Below, piece by piece: positions 13,436 through 23,422 of a stretch of DNA of 42,162 bases; the first letter of the stretch is position 1, and every line of letters starts with the position of its first letter. Below the pieces are notes generated by a model, which made no database searches, had not been told where the DNA came from, and saw only the letters and a list, made by a program, of their open reading frames with translations. The stretch comes from a bacterium (GTDB lineage Bacteria; Patescibacteriota; Minisyncoccia; Moranbacterales; UBA9337): positions 1 through 42,162 of the forward strand of contig JAGGSH010000007.1 in assembly GCA_021159185.1 (NCBI GenBank), written 5' to 3'. Made by a program: the position numbers and the translations under genes.

Positions 13436-16400
13436 TCATAAAACTTCAACTTTTCCGCCCCTAGCGGCTTTTTTTATTTTCTCCAAAATATCCCGATTGA
13501 CTTGAATGCTAAAGGAAGTTTCTATTTTGGATCCGCTAATGATTAAATAAACTTTGGTTTTTCCGAATTGGCAGGAATTGAAAATTTTGGATAATTTTTG
13601 AATAGTGGACTGGTTGGCGGCGGGAGGAAGGATTATAGTCAATGTTCTAAATGTTCTATTTGCTGAAATTGTTTTACCGCTGGCGCTTGTTGGAGTTGGC
13701 GGGGGCGCTGGATTGTATTGTTGAGCGGGGGAATCGCGCAAGATATTTTTTTCTGGGATAATACCCTCATCCGCCCTTCGGGCACCTTCTCCCAAAGAGA
13801 GAAGGGGAGATTTTTTGTTAGCGGCTGAATATCCGTTTTTTTTCTGGGTGGCTAGAACTCTTTTGAAATTTTCCAGCTCTGATTGGTTTATTTCCTTGGC
13901 GCTGTCTGCCAATAGTTTAAAAACCCCGTCTTTGTCGGAAAGCTTGCCGCTTGCCAGAATTATTTTGTCTTCTTCCCAAAGCGCTCCGGTTTCCTCTAGG
14001 ATATTAGGGAAAACCAAAAGCTCAATTTTTCCGCGCAAATCTTCAATGGTAACGAACGCCATATTCTGTCCTCTCTTGGTGACAATTTTTTTCGCCGTGG
14101 TAATTATTCCTCCTACTTTAATGGGCTGTCCCACTAATTTTTTATCAAGCGAGCTTATAGGCACGGCCATTTTTTCAAGGTATTCCTTAAAATCGGAAAC
14201 CGGATGGCCGCTGATATAGAGTCCCAACAGTTCCTTTTCCCACTGCAGTTTTTGTTTTTTGGAAGCGGGCGGAGCTTCAGCCATGGCTATGGAAGGAGTT
14301 TCCAGCATTTCTTCGCCGAACAAGCTGTTTTGGCTGGAATTTTTTATTTTCTGCGCGTTTTTGGAAAAACTTAAAATACTTTCCATATTTTCCAATATCT
14401 GGTTCCTTTCTCCCAGTTCGTCCAAGGCGCCCACTTTCGCCAGCGCCTGTATGGATTTTTTATTCAAATCTTTTGAGATAACCCGCTCCATAAGGTCGGC
14501 GATATTTTTGTATTTTCCGCCAATTTTTCTTTCTTTGACTATTTCATGGGCGACAGTGTGGCCCACATTTTTTACGGCGTTCAGTCCGAATCTGATGTTT
14601 TCTTTTCCATCTTTGCTTTTTATTACGGCGAACTCTTCAAAACTTTCATTAACATTGGGCGGCAAAACTTCAATTCCCATATCTTTAGTCTCATCCACTT
14701 CAATGGCGATGCGGTCAATATTATCCTGGTCGGATGTCATTAAAGCCGCCATAAATTCAGCCGGGAAGTGAGCTTTAAGATAAGCGGTCTGGTATCCGAC
14801 AAGCGCGTAGCAGGCTGCGTGGCTTCGGTTAAATCCATAGCCGGCAAAGGGTTCAATGAAAGCGAAAATTTTCTCAGCTATTTTTTCACTTACTCCATTT
14901 TTTACCGCGCCTTCAATAAATTTAATCCGCTGTTCCTTAATTAACTTAAAAATTTTCTTGCCCATGGCTTTCCGCAAAACATCAGCTTCGCCCAGAGTAA
15001 ATCCGGCCAAGCGCTGGGCGATTTGCATAACCTGTTCCTGATAAACGGCTATACCGTAAGTTTTTTTCAAAATGGATTCCAGTTTGGGATGAAGATATTC
15101 CGTTTTTTTACGCCCGTGTTTGCGGGCAATAAAGTCCGGTATCCAATCCATAGGTCCGGGGCGGTAAAGCGCGACCATAGCGATAACATCTTCAAGAACA
15201 GAAGGCTTAAGTTGTTTTAAATATCTTTTCATTCCCGAACTTTCCAGCTGGAATACTCCGGTAGTCTGGGCTTTCTGAAGCAGAGCATAAGTTTTTTTAT
15301 CGTTCAAAGGAATTTCGTCAATAACAATATTAACGCCTTTAGTTCTTTGAATAATATTTAAAGCGTTTTGAATAATGGTCAGGTTTTTCAATCCCAGAAA
15401 ATCCATTTTCAAAAGCCCGATTTTTTCCACGAAGCTGGATTTAGTGGAGGAAGAATACTGAGTTACCACGCCTTTTTTATGTCCAGTTATATTTTGCAGG
15501 GGAGTGTAATCCGTCACTGGATTTTTAGTGATCACTACTCCGCAGGCGTGCATAGAAGCGTGCCGCGCTACTCCTTCCAGTTTTTTGGCGCTGTCAATAA
15601 GTTTTTTGGCGGCCGGATCGCTTCCATAAAGTTGTTTAAATTCAGTCACATTTTCCAAGGCATCTTCCATTGTAGAAAACATCGGAATCATTTTAGCGGT
15701 TTTATCGCAGAAGTCGTAAGGATATCCTAGCGCTCTTCCCGCGTCCCGCACGGCGGCTCGAGCCGCCATAGTTCCGAAAGTAATTATCTGCGCCACATGG
15801 TCATGCCCGTATTTTTCTCTCACATAATCCAGCACTTCGTCTCGGCGGTCATCGGCAAAATCCATATCCACATCAGGCATAGAAATTCTTTCCGGATTTA
15901 AAAATCTTTCAAAAAGAAGATCGTATTCAAGCGGGTCAATATTGGTAATTCCCGTAAGATAGGAAACAAAACTGCCGGCGGCCGAGCCTCTTCCCGGACC
16001 CACGATTATGCCTTGCTCTTTAGCCCAGTTGGTGAAATCTTGAACAATTAAAAAGTATGACGGAAAACCCGTTTTTTCTATAATAGACAATTCATATTCC
16101 ATTCTTTCGCGATGCTTGTCCGTTATTTTATCTCCGTATTTTTCCTTAAGTCCTTTTTCTGCTAAGTGGCGGAGGTAACTTTTAGCAGTATGTCCCCTAG
16201 GAACTTCAAAATAGGGCAGTTGAGTTTCTCCCAGTTTTATTTCAAAATTGCATCGATTAGCAATTTTTTGAGTATTGGTTATGGCTTCCGGCGTATCCTT
16301 AAAATTTTTTGCCATTTCTTCCGGGGATTTCATAGAAAGATCAAAATCCATCAAGTTCATCCGATCTTTGTCTTGAACCTTACGGTTAGTTTGGATGCAG

Positions 16401-17068
16401 AGCAGAATATCCTGGATGGAAGCATCCTCTTTGCGGATGTAATGGACGTCTCCGGTAGCCACGATGGGGATGCCGCTTTCCCGTGAAATTTTAATCATTC
16501 CCTCATTAGCGATTTTTTGGTTTTGGTAGTCAGGGTGGTGCTGCAGCTCCATATAGAAATTTCCCCGCCCGAAAATTTCTTCGTATTCCCGCGCCGCTTC
16601 TTTAGCTTTTTCGCAGTTTCCCGCCACTATGTTAGCCGGCACCTCGCCTTGAATGCAGGCGCTCATTCCGATAAGCCCCTGGCTGTGCTTTCGCAGAATT
16701 TCTTTGTCAATTCTGGGTTTGTAATAAAATCCTTCTAAATGCGAAAGGGAAACCAGCTTCATTAAATTTTTATAGCCGGTTTCGTTTTTTACCAGCAATG
16801 TAAGATGGTAGCGCGTTTTGTCTAAATCGGTGTTGTTTTTGTTTTTCATTCCGCCGGGCGCCAAATACATTTCGCAGCCGATAATAGGTTTTATTCCCCG
16901 CTCTTTGGCTTTAATGAAAAACTCCACCGCGCCGTACATAACGCCGTGATCAGTAAGCGCCAGTGAATCCATATCCAATTCTTCGACGCGGTCAAGCAGA
17001 TCGTCTATTTTAGCCAGACCGTCCAGTAATGAGTAATGACTGTGTACGTGTAGATGGGTGAATTTCAT
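13436..17068 (-). CDS. dnaE: DNA polymerase III alpha subunit (replicative polymerase)
   Basis: The start is the ATG at 17068 ([13 protein letters not shown]); the 10 upstream residues in the same frame are not conserved. About 1,210 residues. PHP domain at ~1-210 with H-V-H-S and T-D-H-G; palm motif [10 protein letters not shown] at ~357-366; catalytic acids in P-D-V-D-M-D-F (D401, D403, same numbering as E. coli); fingers and helix-hairpin-helix ([11 protein letters not shown]); OB fold ([13 protein letters not shown]...VTIEDL) at ~980-1070. The C-terminal linker contains an in-frame repeat-derived insertion (residues ~1087-1103) and a Pro/Ser/Thr-rich stretch. Divergent from rnhB; followed by the MNT/HEPN pair and thrS. 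Confidence 0.97.
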   Translation of the reverse strand: MKFTHLHVHSHYSLLDGLAKIDDLLDRVEELDMDSLALTDHGVMYGAVEFFIKAKERGIKPIIGCEMYLAPGGMKNKNNTDLDKTRYHLTLLVKNETGYKNLMKLVSLSHLEGFYYKPRIDKEILRKHSQGLIGMSACIQGEVPANIVAGNCEKAKEAAREYEEIFGRGNFYMELQHHPDYQNQKIANEGMIKISRESGIPIVATGDVHYIRKEDASIQDILLCIQTNRKVQDKDRMNLMDFDLSMKSPEEMAKNFKDTPEAITNTQKIANRCNFEIKLGETQLPYFEVPRGHTAKSYLRHLAEKGLKEKYGDKITDKHRERMEYELSIIEKTGFPSYFLIVQDFTNWAKEQGIIVGPGRGSAAGSFVSYLTGITNIDPLEYDLLFERFLNPERISMPDVDMDFADDRRDEVLDYVREKYGHDHVAQIITFGTMAARAAVRDAGRALGYPYDFCDKTAKMIPMFSTMEDALENVTEFKQLYGSDPAAKKLIDSAKKLEGVARHASMHACGVVITKNPVTDYTPLQNITGHKKGVVTQYSSSTKSSFVEKIGLLKMDFLGLKNLTIIQNALNIIQRTKGVNIVIDEIPLNDKKTYALLQKAQTTGVFQLESSGMKRYLKQLKPSVLEDVIAMVALYRPGPMDWIPDFIARKHGRKKTEYLHPKLESILKKTYGIAVYQEQVMQIAQRLAGFTLGEADVLRKAMGKKIFKLIKEQRIKFIEGAVKNGVSEKIAEKIFAFIEPFAGYGFNRSHAACYALVGYQTAYLKAHFPAEFMAALMTSDQDNIDRIAIEVDETKDMGIEVLPPNVNESFEEFAVIKSKDGKENIRFGLNAVKNVGHTVAHEIVKERKIGGKYKNIADLMERVISKDLNKKSIQALAKVGALDELGERNQILENMESILSFSKNAQKIKNSSQNSLFGEEMLETPSIAMAEAPPASKKQKLQWEKELLGLYISGHPVSDFKEYLEKMAVPISSLDKKLVGQPIKVGGIITTAKKIVTKRGQNMAFVTIEDLRGKIELLVFPNILEETGALWEEDKIILASGKLSDKDGVFKLLADSAKEINQSELENFKRVLATQKKNGYSAANKKSPLLSLGEGARRADEGIIPEKNILRDSPAQQYNPAPPPTPTSASGKTISANRTFRTLTIILPPAANQSTIQKLSKIFNSCQFGKTKVYLIISGSKIETSFSIQVNRDILEKIKKAARGGKVEVL
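13762..13810. repeat. Palindromic repeat inserted in frame in dnaE
   Basis: CCCTCATCCGCCC-TTCG-GGCACCTTCTCCC ... GAGAAGGGGAGA on the plus strand encodes [17 protein letters not shown] on the minus strand. The architecture (a hairpin with TTCG loop next to a CTCCC/GGGAG stem) matches intergenic repeats known in many bacteria. It falls in the poorly conserved linker after the OB fold. Confidence 0.75.
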
Positions 17069-17195
17069 GAAAGTAATTTTTAATTTTGTAATTTCCAATT
17101 TTCAAATAATTTTTAATGAAGAGTTTTTAAAATTCAAAATTCAAAATCGGAAATTACCAATAGTGTATCATATTTTGGAAAAAGAAAAAGAAAAA

Positions 17196-17204
17196 TGCTA
17201 TAAT
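17196..17204 (+). promoter_or_regulatory. Extended -10 (TGCTATAAT) of rnhB, probable leaderless promoter
   Basis: TGC followed by TATAAT (17199-17204), then 6 bases to the ATG at 17211. There is no Shine-Dalgarno. The upstream in-frame residues are encoded by AT-rich repeat DNA and are not conserved, which supports this start. Confidence 0.65.
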
Positions 17205-17210
17205 GATCTT

Positions 17211-18152
17211 ATGCAGAAGTCAAATTTTGAATTGGAAAAAGAGTTATATGGCCGGGGATATGATTTCGTGATTGGCGTTGACGAAGCGGGAAGAGGGCCG
17301 CTTGCCGGACCTGTCGTAGCTGTCGCTGCGACAATCCGGAATTTTGAATTTAGAATTTCGAATTTTGAATCAAATCCTAATGACAAAATTTTGAATGGCG
17401 ATAAGAATAATAACAAAAACATAAAGAAGAATTTGCTTAAGAATTCAAAATTAAAAAATTCAAAATTTAATCAAAATTCAAAATTGGAAATTCAAAATTG
17501 GAATTTAATTCGTGATTCCAAGACTCTTTCGGAAAAACAGAGAGAAAATATTTATGATTTTATAACGGAGAACTTTTTCGTGGGTGTGGGGATGTGTGAC
17601 CATAAAACGATAGACCGGATGAATATTTTGCAAGCCAGTTTTTTGGCGATGAAAAAAGCATTGACCAATTTACAATTTACAATTCACAATTTACAATCAA
17701 TTTCCAATGATCAAATTTCAAATACTAAAACTAGCGGAAAAACAAATGCCGAAAAAAAAATAAACGATTCAGAATTAAAAAATTCAAAATTCAATCAAAA
17801 TTCAAAATTTCAAATTCAAAATTTCAAACGAATAATATTGATTGATGGGGACAAGAAGATTCCCAATTTTTCCGGGGAGCAGATAGCTGTTCCGCGAGGG
17901 GATCAAAAAATAAAATCAATCTCGGCCGCTTCCATTATCGCCAAAGTGACCAGAGACAGAATGATGCGGGAGGCGCATAAAAAATATCCGCGATACGGTT
18001 TTAACCGGCACAAAGGATACGGGACTAAGCTGCATATGGAAGCGCTGCGGAAGTTCGGGCCTTGCGAGATCCACCGCCGAAGCTTTAAGCCGGTAGGGAA
18101 ATTTTTTGACCCGCCTTCACATTTGCTTCGGCGGGCAAGAAGCCGAGTTTAA
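17211..18152 (+). CDS. rnhB: Ribonuclease HII with two large low-complexity insertions
   Basis: 313 residues from the ATG at 17211, against ~200 for typical RNase HII. The core is intact: [13 protein letters not shown] (D24, E25), [10 protein letters not shown] (~102-111), [16 protein letters not shown] (D212) and [10 protein letters not shown] (D249), ending H-R-R-S-F-K-P-V. Two in-frame insertions (residues ~43-98 and ~154-206) are Asn/Lys-rich and both contain [10 protein letters not shown]; they derive from repeats of the form AATTCAAAATT. The last ~15 residues ([13 protein letters not shown]) come from a CCGCC/GGCGG palindrome that overruns the normal end. Role: removal of RNA from RNA-DNA hybrids and of misincorporated ribonucleotides. 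Confidence 0.93.
   Translation: MQKSNFELEKELYGRGYDFVIGVDEAGRGPLAGPVVAVAATIRNFEFRISNFESNPNDKILNGDKNNNKNIKKNLLKNSKLKNSKFNQNSKLEIQNWNLIRDSKTLSEKQRENIYDFITENFFVGVGMCDHKTIDRMNILQASFLAMKKALTNLQFTIHNLQSISNDQISNTKTSGKTNAEKKINDSELKNSKFNQNSKFQIQNFKRIILIDGDKKIPNFSGEQIAVPRGDQKIKSISAASIIAKVTRDRMMREAHKKYPRYGFNRHKGYGTKLHMEALRKFGPCEIHRRSFKPVGKFFDPPSHLLRRARSRV
17338..17510 (+). repeat. AT-rich AATTCAAAATT repeat tract inserted in rnhB (first)
   Basis: Repeated variants of GAATTTNGAATTT and AATTCAAAATT encode residues ~43-98 between the T-I strand and D-S-K-T-L. The same kind of tract lies just upstream in the dnaE-rnhB gap (17085-17155). Confidence 0.8.
17668..17828 (+). repeat. AT-rich repeat tract inserted in rnhB (second)
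   Basis: It starts with TTTACAATTTACAATTCACA-type units, then returns to AATTCAAAATT units. It encodes residues ~154-206 between the A-M-K-K-A-L helix and the R-I-I-L-I-D-G strand. It shares a ~45-base segment with the first tract, which suggests duplication or copying between sites. Confidence 0.8.
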
Positions 18153-18212
18153 TTCCTCGCGGTTTGTCGTGAAAGATGTCCATAACTTGCCTTGAGGGTT
18201 AAGATCTTTGAT

Positions 18213-18240
18213 TTGACAATCTTTAAATTGAGTGTAAAAT
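18213..18240 (+). promoter_or_regulatory. Sigma70-type promoter for the TPR polysaccharide gene
   Basis: TTGACA at 18213-18218, a 16-base spacer, TAAAAT at 18235-18240 preceded by TG. It implies a leader of about 70-75 bases before the ATG at 18320. Confidence 0.6.
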
Positions 18241-18319
18241 AATAAGCGCGATGCGTTCGTTACTTATGACTTATGTTTGTATTGTGTATAGTTATAGTAA
18301 ATTAAGCTAACATAAAAAA

Positions 18320-20899
18320 ATGGAAAAAATATTATTAAAACCCGGCGCTAAGTTTAATTTTAAAGAGAAGCTTTCAAAAGAACAAGATGCTTTTCCGCCA
18401 AGCAAAAAAAACGACAATCCTAAAATGATCGTAAAAGTGTTTGACAAAGTGATCACTTTCAGCCTTTTTATGATTTTTTTGGGCGTTCCGTTATTTTTCA
18501 CCGGATTAAGTTTTCAAGGCGTGGTTTTTGAAAAGCAAATTTATTTCTACTTCTGGGTGCTTTTAGCCTTGATAGCCTGGGCCGCTAAAGGAGTGGTGGC
18601 GGGAAAAATGAAAATCAGAAAAACTCCTTTAGATATTCCCATTGCTTTTTTCTGGACCGCTTATCTTTTAGCTACTGTTTTTTCAGTGGATCGCTGGCAC
18701 AGTTTTTGGGGATTTTTCGGAGATCCTTCGCGGGGCTTGATGAGTGTTACTGCCGCTGTTATTGCTTATTATCTTATTCTTAGCAATTTTAATTTAACGA
18801 GATTTAAGTGGATGCTGGGAGCGCTGATTTCTTCCAGCGCTATAATTTCCATTTGGACAACGCTGGGAATTTTGGGAATCCAATTTTTGCCCGGTCGGAT
18901 GGCGTCAATTGCTCCCCTAAGCCTGATAGGATCTGTGTCCGGACTGGGAACTTTTTTCGGTTTGATGATTCCTATTTTGGCGACAGCTGTTTTTAAAATC
19001 AATGAAGGAGACGGAGTTAAAAAAATAGCCAGAATTACAATTTCATTTTTACTCATATTTATTTTAGCTGTTAATTTATTCCTGCTTTTGTCATTATACG
19101 GATTTATTTCCTGGGCGAGCATTTTAGCGGGGGTAAGCTTTTTTGTCATTTACATTCTTTCCCGCATCGTGCGCCCGAAAGAAAATTTATTCTGGATTCC
19201 TCTATTGGCTTTCGTTTTAATTATGACAATTTTAATGGTTGGAAAGGTTGATATAGCGCGGGTAAACTTTCCCGTTGAAGTGAGTCCTTCTCGCGGACTT
19301 TCTTGGGAAATTGCCAAAGACAGCCTTAAAAATAATTTTCTTTTGGGATCCGGTCCGGCTACTTACGGCTATGATTTTTCCGCTTTCAGCCCCCAAGAAT
19401 TTAATTTGAATTCGTTCTATCAGTTGCGATTTTACCAAGGCACGGGAGTATTTTTTGAATCTCTTTCCACACTGGGAGCAGTGGGAACTATCGCCTTAGT
19501 AATATTGATATTGTCATTTATAAGCGTGGCTGTTTATTTGGTTTCAAAGGATAAGGAGAAAAATAAAATATATTCCCTGGGATTACTGTCAGCTACGCTT
19601 GTTATAATAGTAAGCTCTTTTATGATAAGAACTGAAGGGACTATTCTTTTTCTGGGAGTTTTAATCGGCATCTTGACCATAGGTATTCTTCTTGAAGAAA
19701 GCGATTTAAAAAGCTCTTATGTTAACTTATCTTTGAAAGCCTCTCCAAAGTTCGCTCTCGCTCTCGCTTTTATTTTTGTGGTCGTGAGCGCCGGGGCGGC
19801 TTTCCTATTTGCTTTTATTGGAAAAGCTTATGTGGCGGACATTTACGCCGGTTTAGCCGTTGGGGAAAAACAGATTTCTGAAGAAGGATCCATTAAAAAA
19901 TTAGGCGAAGCTATTCGGCTTTATGGCAATGAGGGGAGATATTATTTGAGGATAGGGCAGGAATACATGGTTTTGGCCAATAGTGAAATTTTAAAAAGCG
20001 AGGAAGAAAGAGATATGAATAAAATTCAGAAATATCTCAATGATTCAATCAGGTTTTCCAAAAAAGGCGCGGAATTGATGAGTAATGATGTCTTAGCAAT
20101 AGAAACACTGGCTCAAGTATATGAAAATGCCGGTTTCTATGTGTCAGACTCTTTGAGTCTGTCTGAAGAGCAATATGGCCGAGCGCGGGACCTAGAGCCG
20201 CGCAATCCGAATTTCTATTTTAAATTGGGTCAAATTAAAACAAGACTGGCGGCCGGCAAGTCTGAAGAGGAAATAAAGCAGCTGTTCGCGGAGGCCAAGG
20301 ATTTATTCCAGCAATCGGTTGACAAAAAAAGTAATTTCGCGCCGGGGCATTATCAGTTGGCGCTGACTAAAGAAGTTTTAGGCGAAACAGATGGAGCGAT
20401 TGACAGTATGACTGTGGCGGCCAGGCTTAATCCCAAAGACATTAACTATATTTTCGGGCTAGGAAGATTATATCAGGCGAGAGGCAATGAAGACGACGCT
20501 AAAATAATAGAAGGGCTTTTCAAAAAAGCGTTGGAAATTAACAGCGAAGATATAAATGCGCGGTTCAATTTAGGGTTATTTTACGACAAAGCGAAAAGAG
20601 GAGATGAAGCAATTGAACAATATGAAAAGGTTATTGAACTTTTGCCGGCCGGGCGCGAAGAATCAAGAAGGCAGCTGGAAAAAATGATCAGTAATATCAA
20701 AAGCGGGATTGAAAATACGACTGAAACTATTAATCCTCAAGCAGTAGAACAAACTCAAAATATTCCGACTGAAACGCCAGTGGAAGAAAGCCCTCAATTA
20801 GTTGAACCAGAGCCAGCCCAGTCTTCCATGGGAGAATTGCAAAATTCGCCAAATTTACCGGCTGAAGAAGCGAGTGAGCCACAGCCGTCTAATCAATAA
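18320..20899 (+). CDS. O-antigen ligase/polymerase-like membrane protein with C-terminal TPR repeats
   Basis: 859 residues. Residues ~40-500 contain about 11-13 hydrophobic segments. A large extracytoplasmic region centred near residue 320-375 contains S-R-G-L-S-W-E-I-A and L-G-S-G-P-A-T-Y-G, the Wzy/WaaL-like signature (compare the R...GxGxGxY pattern of that superfamily). Residues ~510-790 are TPR-like helical pairs (for example FAPGHYQLALTKEVLGETDGAI). The end is a Pro/Glu/Gln-rich tail. This domain order is frequent in CPR and suggests a polymerase or ligase for surface glycans with a protein-binding tail. The exact reaction cannot be told from sequence. The following 353 bases hold only repeats. 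Confidence 0.82.
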   Translation: MEKILLKPGAKFNFKEKLSKEQDAFPPSKKNDNPKMIVKVFDKVITFSLFMIFLGVPLFFTGLSFQGVVFEKQIYFYFWVLLALIAWAAKGVVAGKMKIRKTPLDIPIAFFWTAYLLATVFSVDRWHSFWGFFGDPSRGLMSVTAAVIAYYLILSNFNLTRFKWMLGALISSSAIISIWTTLGILGIQFLPGRMASIAPLSLIGSVSGLGTFFGLMIPILATAVFKINEGDGVKKIARITISFLLIFILAVNLFLLLSLYGFISWASILAGVSFFVIYILSRIVRPKENLFWIPLLAFVLIMTILMVGKVDIARVNFPVEVSPSRGLSWEIAKDSLKNNFLLGSGPATYGYDFSAFSPQEFNLNSFYQLRFYQGTGVFFESLSTLGAVGTIALVILILSFISVAVYLVSKDKEKNKIYSLGLLSATLVIIVSSFMIRTEGTILFLGVLIGILTIGILLEESDLKSSYVNLSLKASPKFALALAFIFVVVSAGAAFLFAFIGKAYVADIYAGLAVGEKQISEEGSIKKLGEAIRLYGNEGRYYLRIGQEYMVLANSEILKSEEERDMNKIQKYLNDSIRFSKKGAELMSNDVLAIETLAQVYENAGFYVSDSLSLSEEQYGRARDLEPRNPNFYFKLGQIKTRLAAGKSEEEIKQLFAEAKDLFQQSVDKKSNFAPGHYQLALTKEVLGETDGAIDSMTVAARLNPKDINYIFGLGRLYQARGNEDDAKIIEGLFKKALEINSEDINARFNLGLFYDKAKRGDEAIEQYEKVIELLPAGREESRRQLEKMISNIKSGIENTTETINPQAVEQTQNIPTETPVEESPQLVEPEPAQSSMGELQNSPNLPAEEASEPQPSNQ

Positions 20900-20952
20900 T
20901 TAAATTGCAAGAAATTTCTAATATTGTTTATATTTTTCATTGTCTACTTTTA

Positions 20953-21202
20953 TATGTCATTTCGGGATTTTTTATGAAACGCAGTGAAGTAAAAAATATC
21001 CGGAATCCATAGTTAAATAAAACTTTTTTAAGCGTGAGATAATTGAAAGCGTAGATTCCGGATATTTTCTCTGTTGCTACTCCGAAAATTCCGGAATGAC
21101 AATAGGTTAAGATTCCGGATATTTTCTCCGCATTCGCTCTTCCCGCTCAGCGGGACGGAATGACAAAATAATTTCGCTCCAAAATTTTCCGGAGTGACAT
21201 AA
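20953..21202. repeat. Cluster of TCATTCCGG/CCGGAATGA repeats between two genes
   Basis: The gap 20900-21252 has no credible gene. It holds at least three overlapping units: TGTCATTTCGGGAT ... ATCCGGAATCC, GATTCCGGATATTTTCTC ... CCGGAATGACA, and another GATTCCGGATATTTTC copy with a CCCGC-TCAG-CGGGA hairpin. The outer arms are constant and the inner palindrome varies. Confidence 0.75.
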
Positions 21203-21252
21203 AGGAAAAACCGCGGACAACACTTTTAATTTTAATGCCAAGATAATAAAAT

Positions 21253-21885
21253 ATGCCAGATGATTTTGAAGAAAATAATAAAAATTATTATGGAATAGGC
21301 AATTTCTTGATGGAAATTGTTAAAATATTTTTTTTGGCGCTGCTCATTATAGCGCCTATAAGAATTTTTCTTTTTCAGCCGTTTTTTGTTCAGGGGGCCA
21401 GCATGGAACCTAATTTTGAAGACAGGGAATATTTAATTGTTAATGAGCTGGGATATAAAATTACGGATGTTGGATTTAATAATATTAAATTTTTTTCTAT
21501 TAAATCTTTCAAAAGTCTTGAACGAGGAGATGTAATAGTGTTTCGCTATCCCAAAAATCCGAGCCAGTATTTTATTAAAAGAGCAATTGCTCTTCCCGGA
21601 GAAAAAATAGAAATACGAAACGGCCAAGTTATCATTAGCAAAGAAGGACACAATCCAATTATTTTGGACGAGAGCGATTATCTTGCGGAAAATGAAGAAA
21701 CAGGCGGCGAGTTGACGATGGTTTTAAAAGACAATGAATATTTTGTGATGGGAGACAATCGTTCTTTTAGTTCGGATTCTCGGTCTTGGGGAACTGTCAA
21801 GAAAAAAGATATAATCGGCAAGGTTTTAATTCGCGCTTGGCCATTTAACAAAGCCAGGCTGTATTTACAGAGTGAGTCTTATTAA
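21253..21885 (+). CDS. lepB: Signal peptidase I
   Basis: 210 residues. One N-terminal membrane segment (~20-42) is followed by the catalytic serine S50 in G-A-S-M-E-P-N-F, the general-base lysine K109 in Y-F-I-K-R-A-I-A-L-P-G-E, and box E G-D-N-R-S-F-S-S-D-S-R-S-W-G. It is an inner-membrane Ser/Lys protease releasing exported proteins. GATAAT ends 5 bases before the ATG, and there is no Shine-Dalgarno. hisS follows 11 bases after the stop, so the two are probably co-transcribed. Confidence 0.96.
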   Translation: MPDDFEENNKNYYGIGNFLMEIVKIFFLALLIIAPIRIFLFQPFFVQGASMEPNFEDREYLIVNELGYKITDVGFNNIKFFSIKSFKSLERGDVIVFRYPKNPSQYFIKRAIALPGEKIEIRNGQVIISKEGHNPIILDESDYLAENEETGGELTMVLKDNEYFVMGDNRSFSSDSRSWGTVKKKDIIGKVLIRAWPFNKARLYLQSESY

Positions 21886-21896
21886 ATTAAAAATAT

Positions 21897-23357
21897 ATGG
21901 CAAAAGGGAAAGCAAAAACTAAAGCTAAAAAAACAAAGAAGGTGAAAACCGTTTCTAAAAGAAAGCCAAAGAAAATAAAGGTGGCGAAAAAAAATTCTAA
22001 AAAAATTTCTGTGATTTCTGTTTCCGCAAACGAAAAGAAGAAAATCCAAACAGAAGATCCGATTCTCATGCAGTCTCCCAGAGGAATGCATGATATTTTG
22101 CCGGGAGAACAGCTTTATTGGAATCAAATAAGAAAATCATTAAACCATGCTTTTTTGGAATACGGTTTTCAAAGAATAGATGTTCCTATTCTAGAGTATT
22201 CAAATTTATTTGTCCGCTCAATCGGGAAAGGCACGGACATTATTGACAAAGAAATGTACACTTTTGTTACTAAAGGAAGAGACAATGTGGCTCTTCGCCC
22301 TGAATTTACCGCCAGTATTGCTCGTGCGTATATCCAGCACGGAATGAATATTCTTCCCAAGCCGATTAAACTTTTTTCCACGGGAACTGTTTATCGCTAT
22401 GATCGTCCCCAAGAAGGAAGGTATCGAGAACATCGCCAGGCTAATTTTGATATATTGGGCGAACAAGATCCGGTTTTAGACGCTCAATTGATTCAATTGG
22501 CCAGCAGGATTATTGACGGATTGAAAATAAAAAATGTTCAATTCCAAATTAACAGTATTGGGTGTCCTAAGTGCCGGGAGGAATATCTGGAGCTATTGAC
22601 AAGTTATTTTGAATCTAAGCGGCATAAATTGTGCCATAATTGCAAAAAAAGATTAGAAAGCAATCCATTGAGAATTTTAGATTGCAAAGAGGATAAATGC
22701 GCGCAAGTTTCCGCAGGAGCTCCCCAATCCATTGATCATTTATGTGATGAATGCAGAACTCATTTTAAATATTTACTGGAATATTTAGATGAATTGGAAG
22801 TGCCTTATATTATAAATCCCCGCTTGGTTAGAGGTTTAAATTACTACACTAAAACGGTTTTTGAAATTTGGTCTGTTGAAGAAGGAAAGAAACATTCTTT
22901 AGGCGGAGGAGGAAGATATGATGAATTGATTGAGACATTAGGAGGAGAAAGCACGCCGGCAATTGGTTTCGCTTTGGGTTTGGATAGGCTGATTATGGAA
23001 ATGAAAAGAACTAAAGTTAAATTATATAAGGAGTCTAAACCCAGGATTTTTTTGGCGCAGCTGGGAGAGCTGGCTAAAAAGAAAAGCCTGAAATTATTTT
23101 CAGATTTGGAAAAAGGCGGAATCTTAACGGCGGAAAGTTTTGGAAGAGGAAGTCTGAGATCGCAATTGCGAACAGCTAATCGGCTGGGAGTGGAAATGGC
23201 GTTAATAATGGGACAAAAAGAAGCTTTGGATGGAACGGTGATAATCAAAAATATGTCAAGTGGCGCTCAAGAAACAGTGCCCAGAGAAAAATTAACGGCC
23301 TTGATAAAAAAGATTTTGAAAAAAAATAATGTTGTAAGCGTAAGACCAAAAAAGTAA
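21897..23357 (+). CDS. hisS: Histidine-tRNA ligase with a Lys-rich N-terminal extension
   Basis: 486 residues. The catalytic domain starts near residue 59 at Q-S-P-R-G-M-H-D-I-L-P-G. Motif 2 is Y-R-Y-D-R-P-Q-E-G-R-Y-R-E-H-R-Q-A-N-F. The HisRS signature is L-V-R-G-L-N-Y-Y-T, motif 3 is around G-F-A-L-G-L-D-R, and an HGTP anticodon-binding domain closes the protein. An insertion with four C-x-x-C-like pairs (~222-285) suggests a zinc site. The first ~58 residues are extremely basic (KAKTKAKKTKKVK...) and not part of normal HisRS; they could bind tRNA or rRNA. The first ATG directly follows lepB, so the extension is probably translated, but a later start cannot be excluded. Confidence 0.95.
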   Translation: MAKGKAKTKAKKTKKVKTVSKRKPKKIKVAKKNSKKISVISVSANEKKKIQTEDPILMQSPRGMHDILPGEQLYWNQIRKSLNHAFLEYGFQRIDVPILEYSNLFVRSIGKGTDIIDKEMYTFVTKGRDNVALRPEFTASIARAYIQHGMNILPKPIKLFSTGTVYRYDRPQEGRYREHRQANFDILGEQDPVLDAQLIQLASRIIDGLKIKNVQFQINSIGCPKCREEYLELLTSYFESKRHKLCHNCKKRLESNPLRILDCKEDKCAQVSAGAPQSIDHLCDECRTHFKYLLEYLDELEVPYIINPRLVRGLNYYTKTVFEIWSVEEGKKHSLGGGGRYDELIETLGGESTPAIGFALGLDRLIMEMKRTKVKLYKESKPRIFLAQLGELAKKKSLKLFSDLEKGGILTAESFGRGSLRSQLRTANRLGVEMALIMGQKEALDGTVIIKNMSSGAQETVPREKLTALIKKILKKNNVVSVRPKK

Positions 23358-23422
23358 CTTACAACATATGACTTTCAATATAGTTGATTTGTATATGAGT
23401 TATTAGTTGCAGGTTAAGAACT

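Noticed and set aside
14259-14771. Plus-strand frame of 170 codons inside dnaE
   Set aside because: It is a shadow of the highly conserved dnaE fingers region; low-complexity Ser/Phe composition is typical of antisense frames in AT-rich genes.
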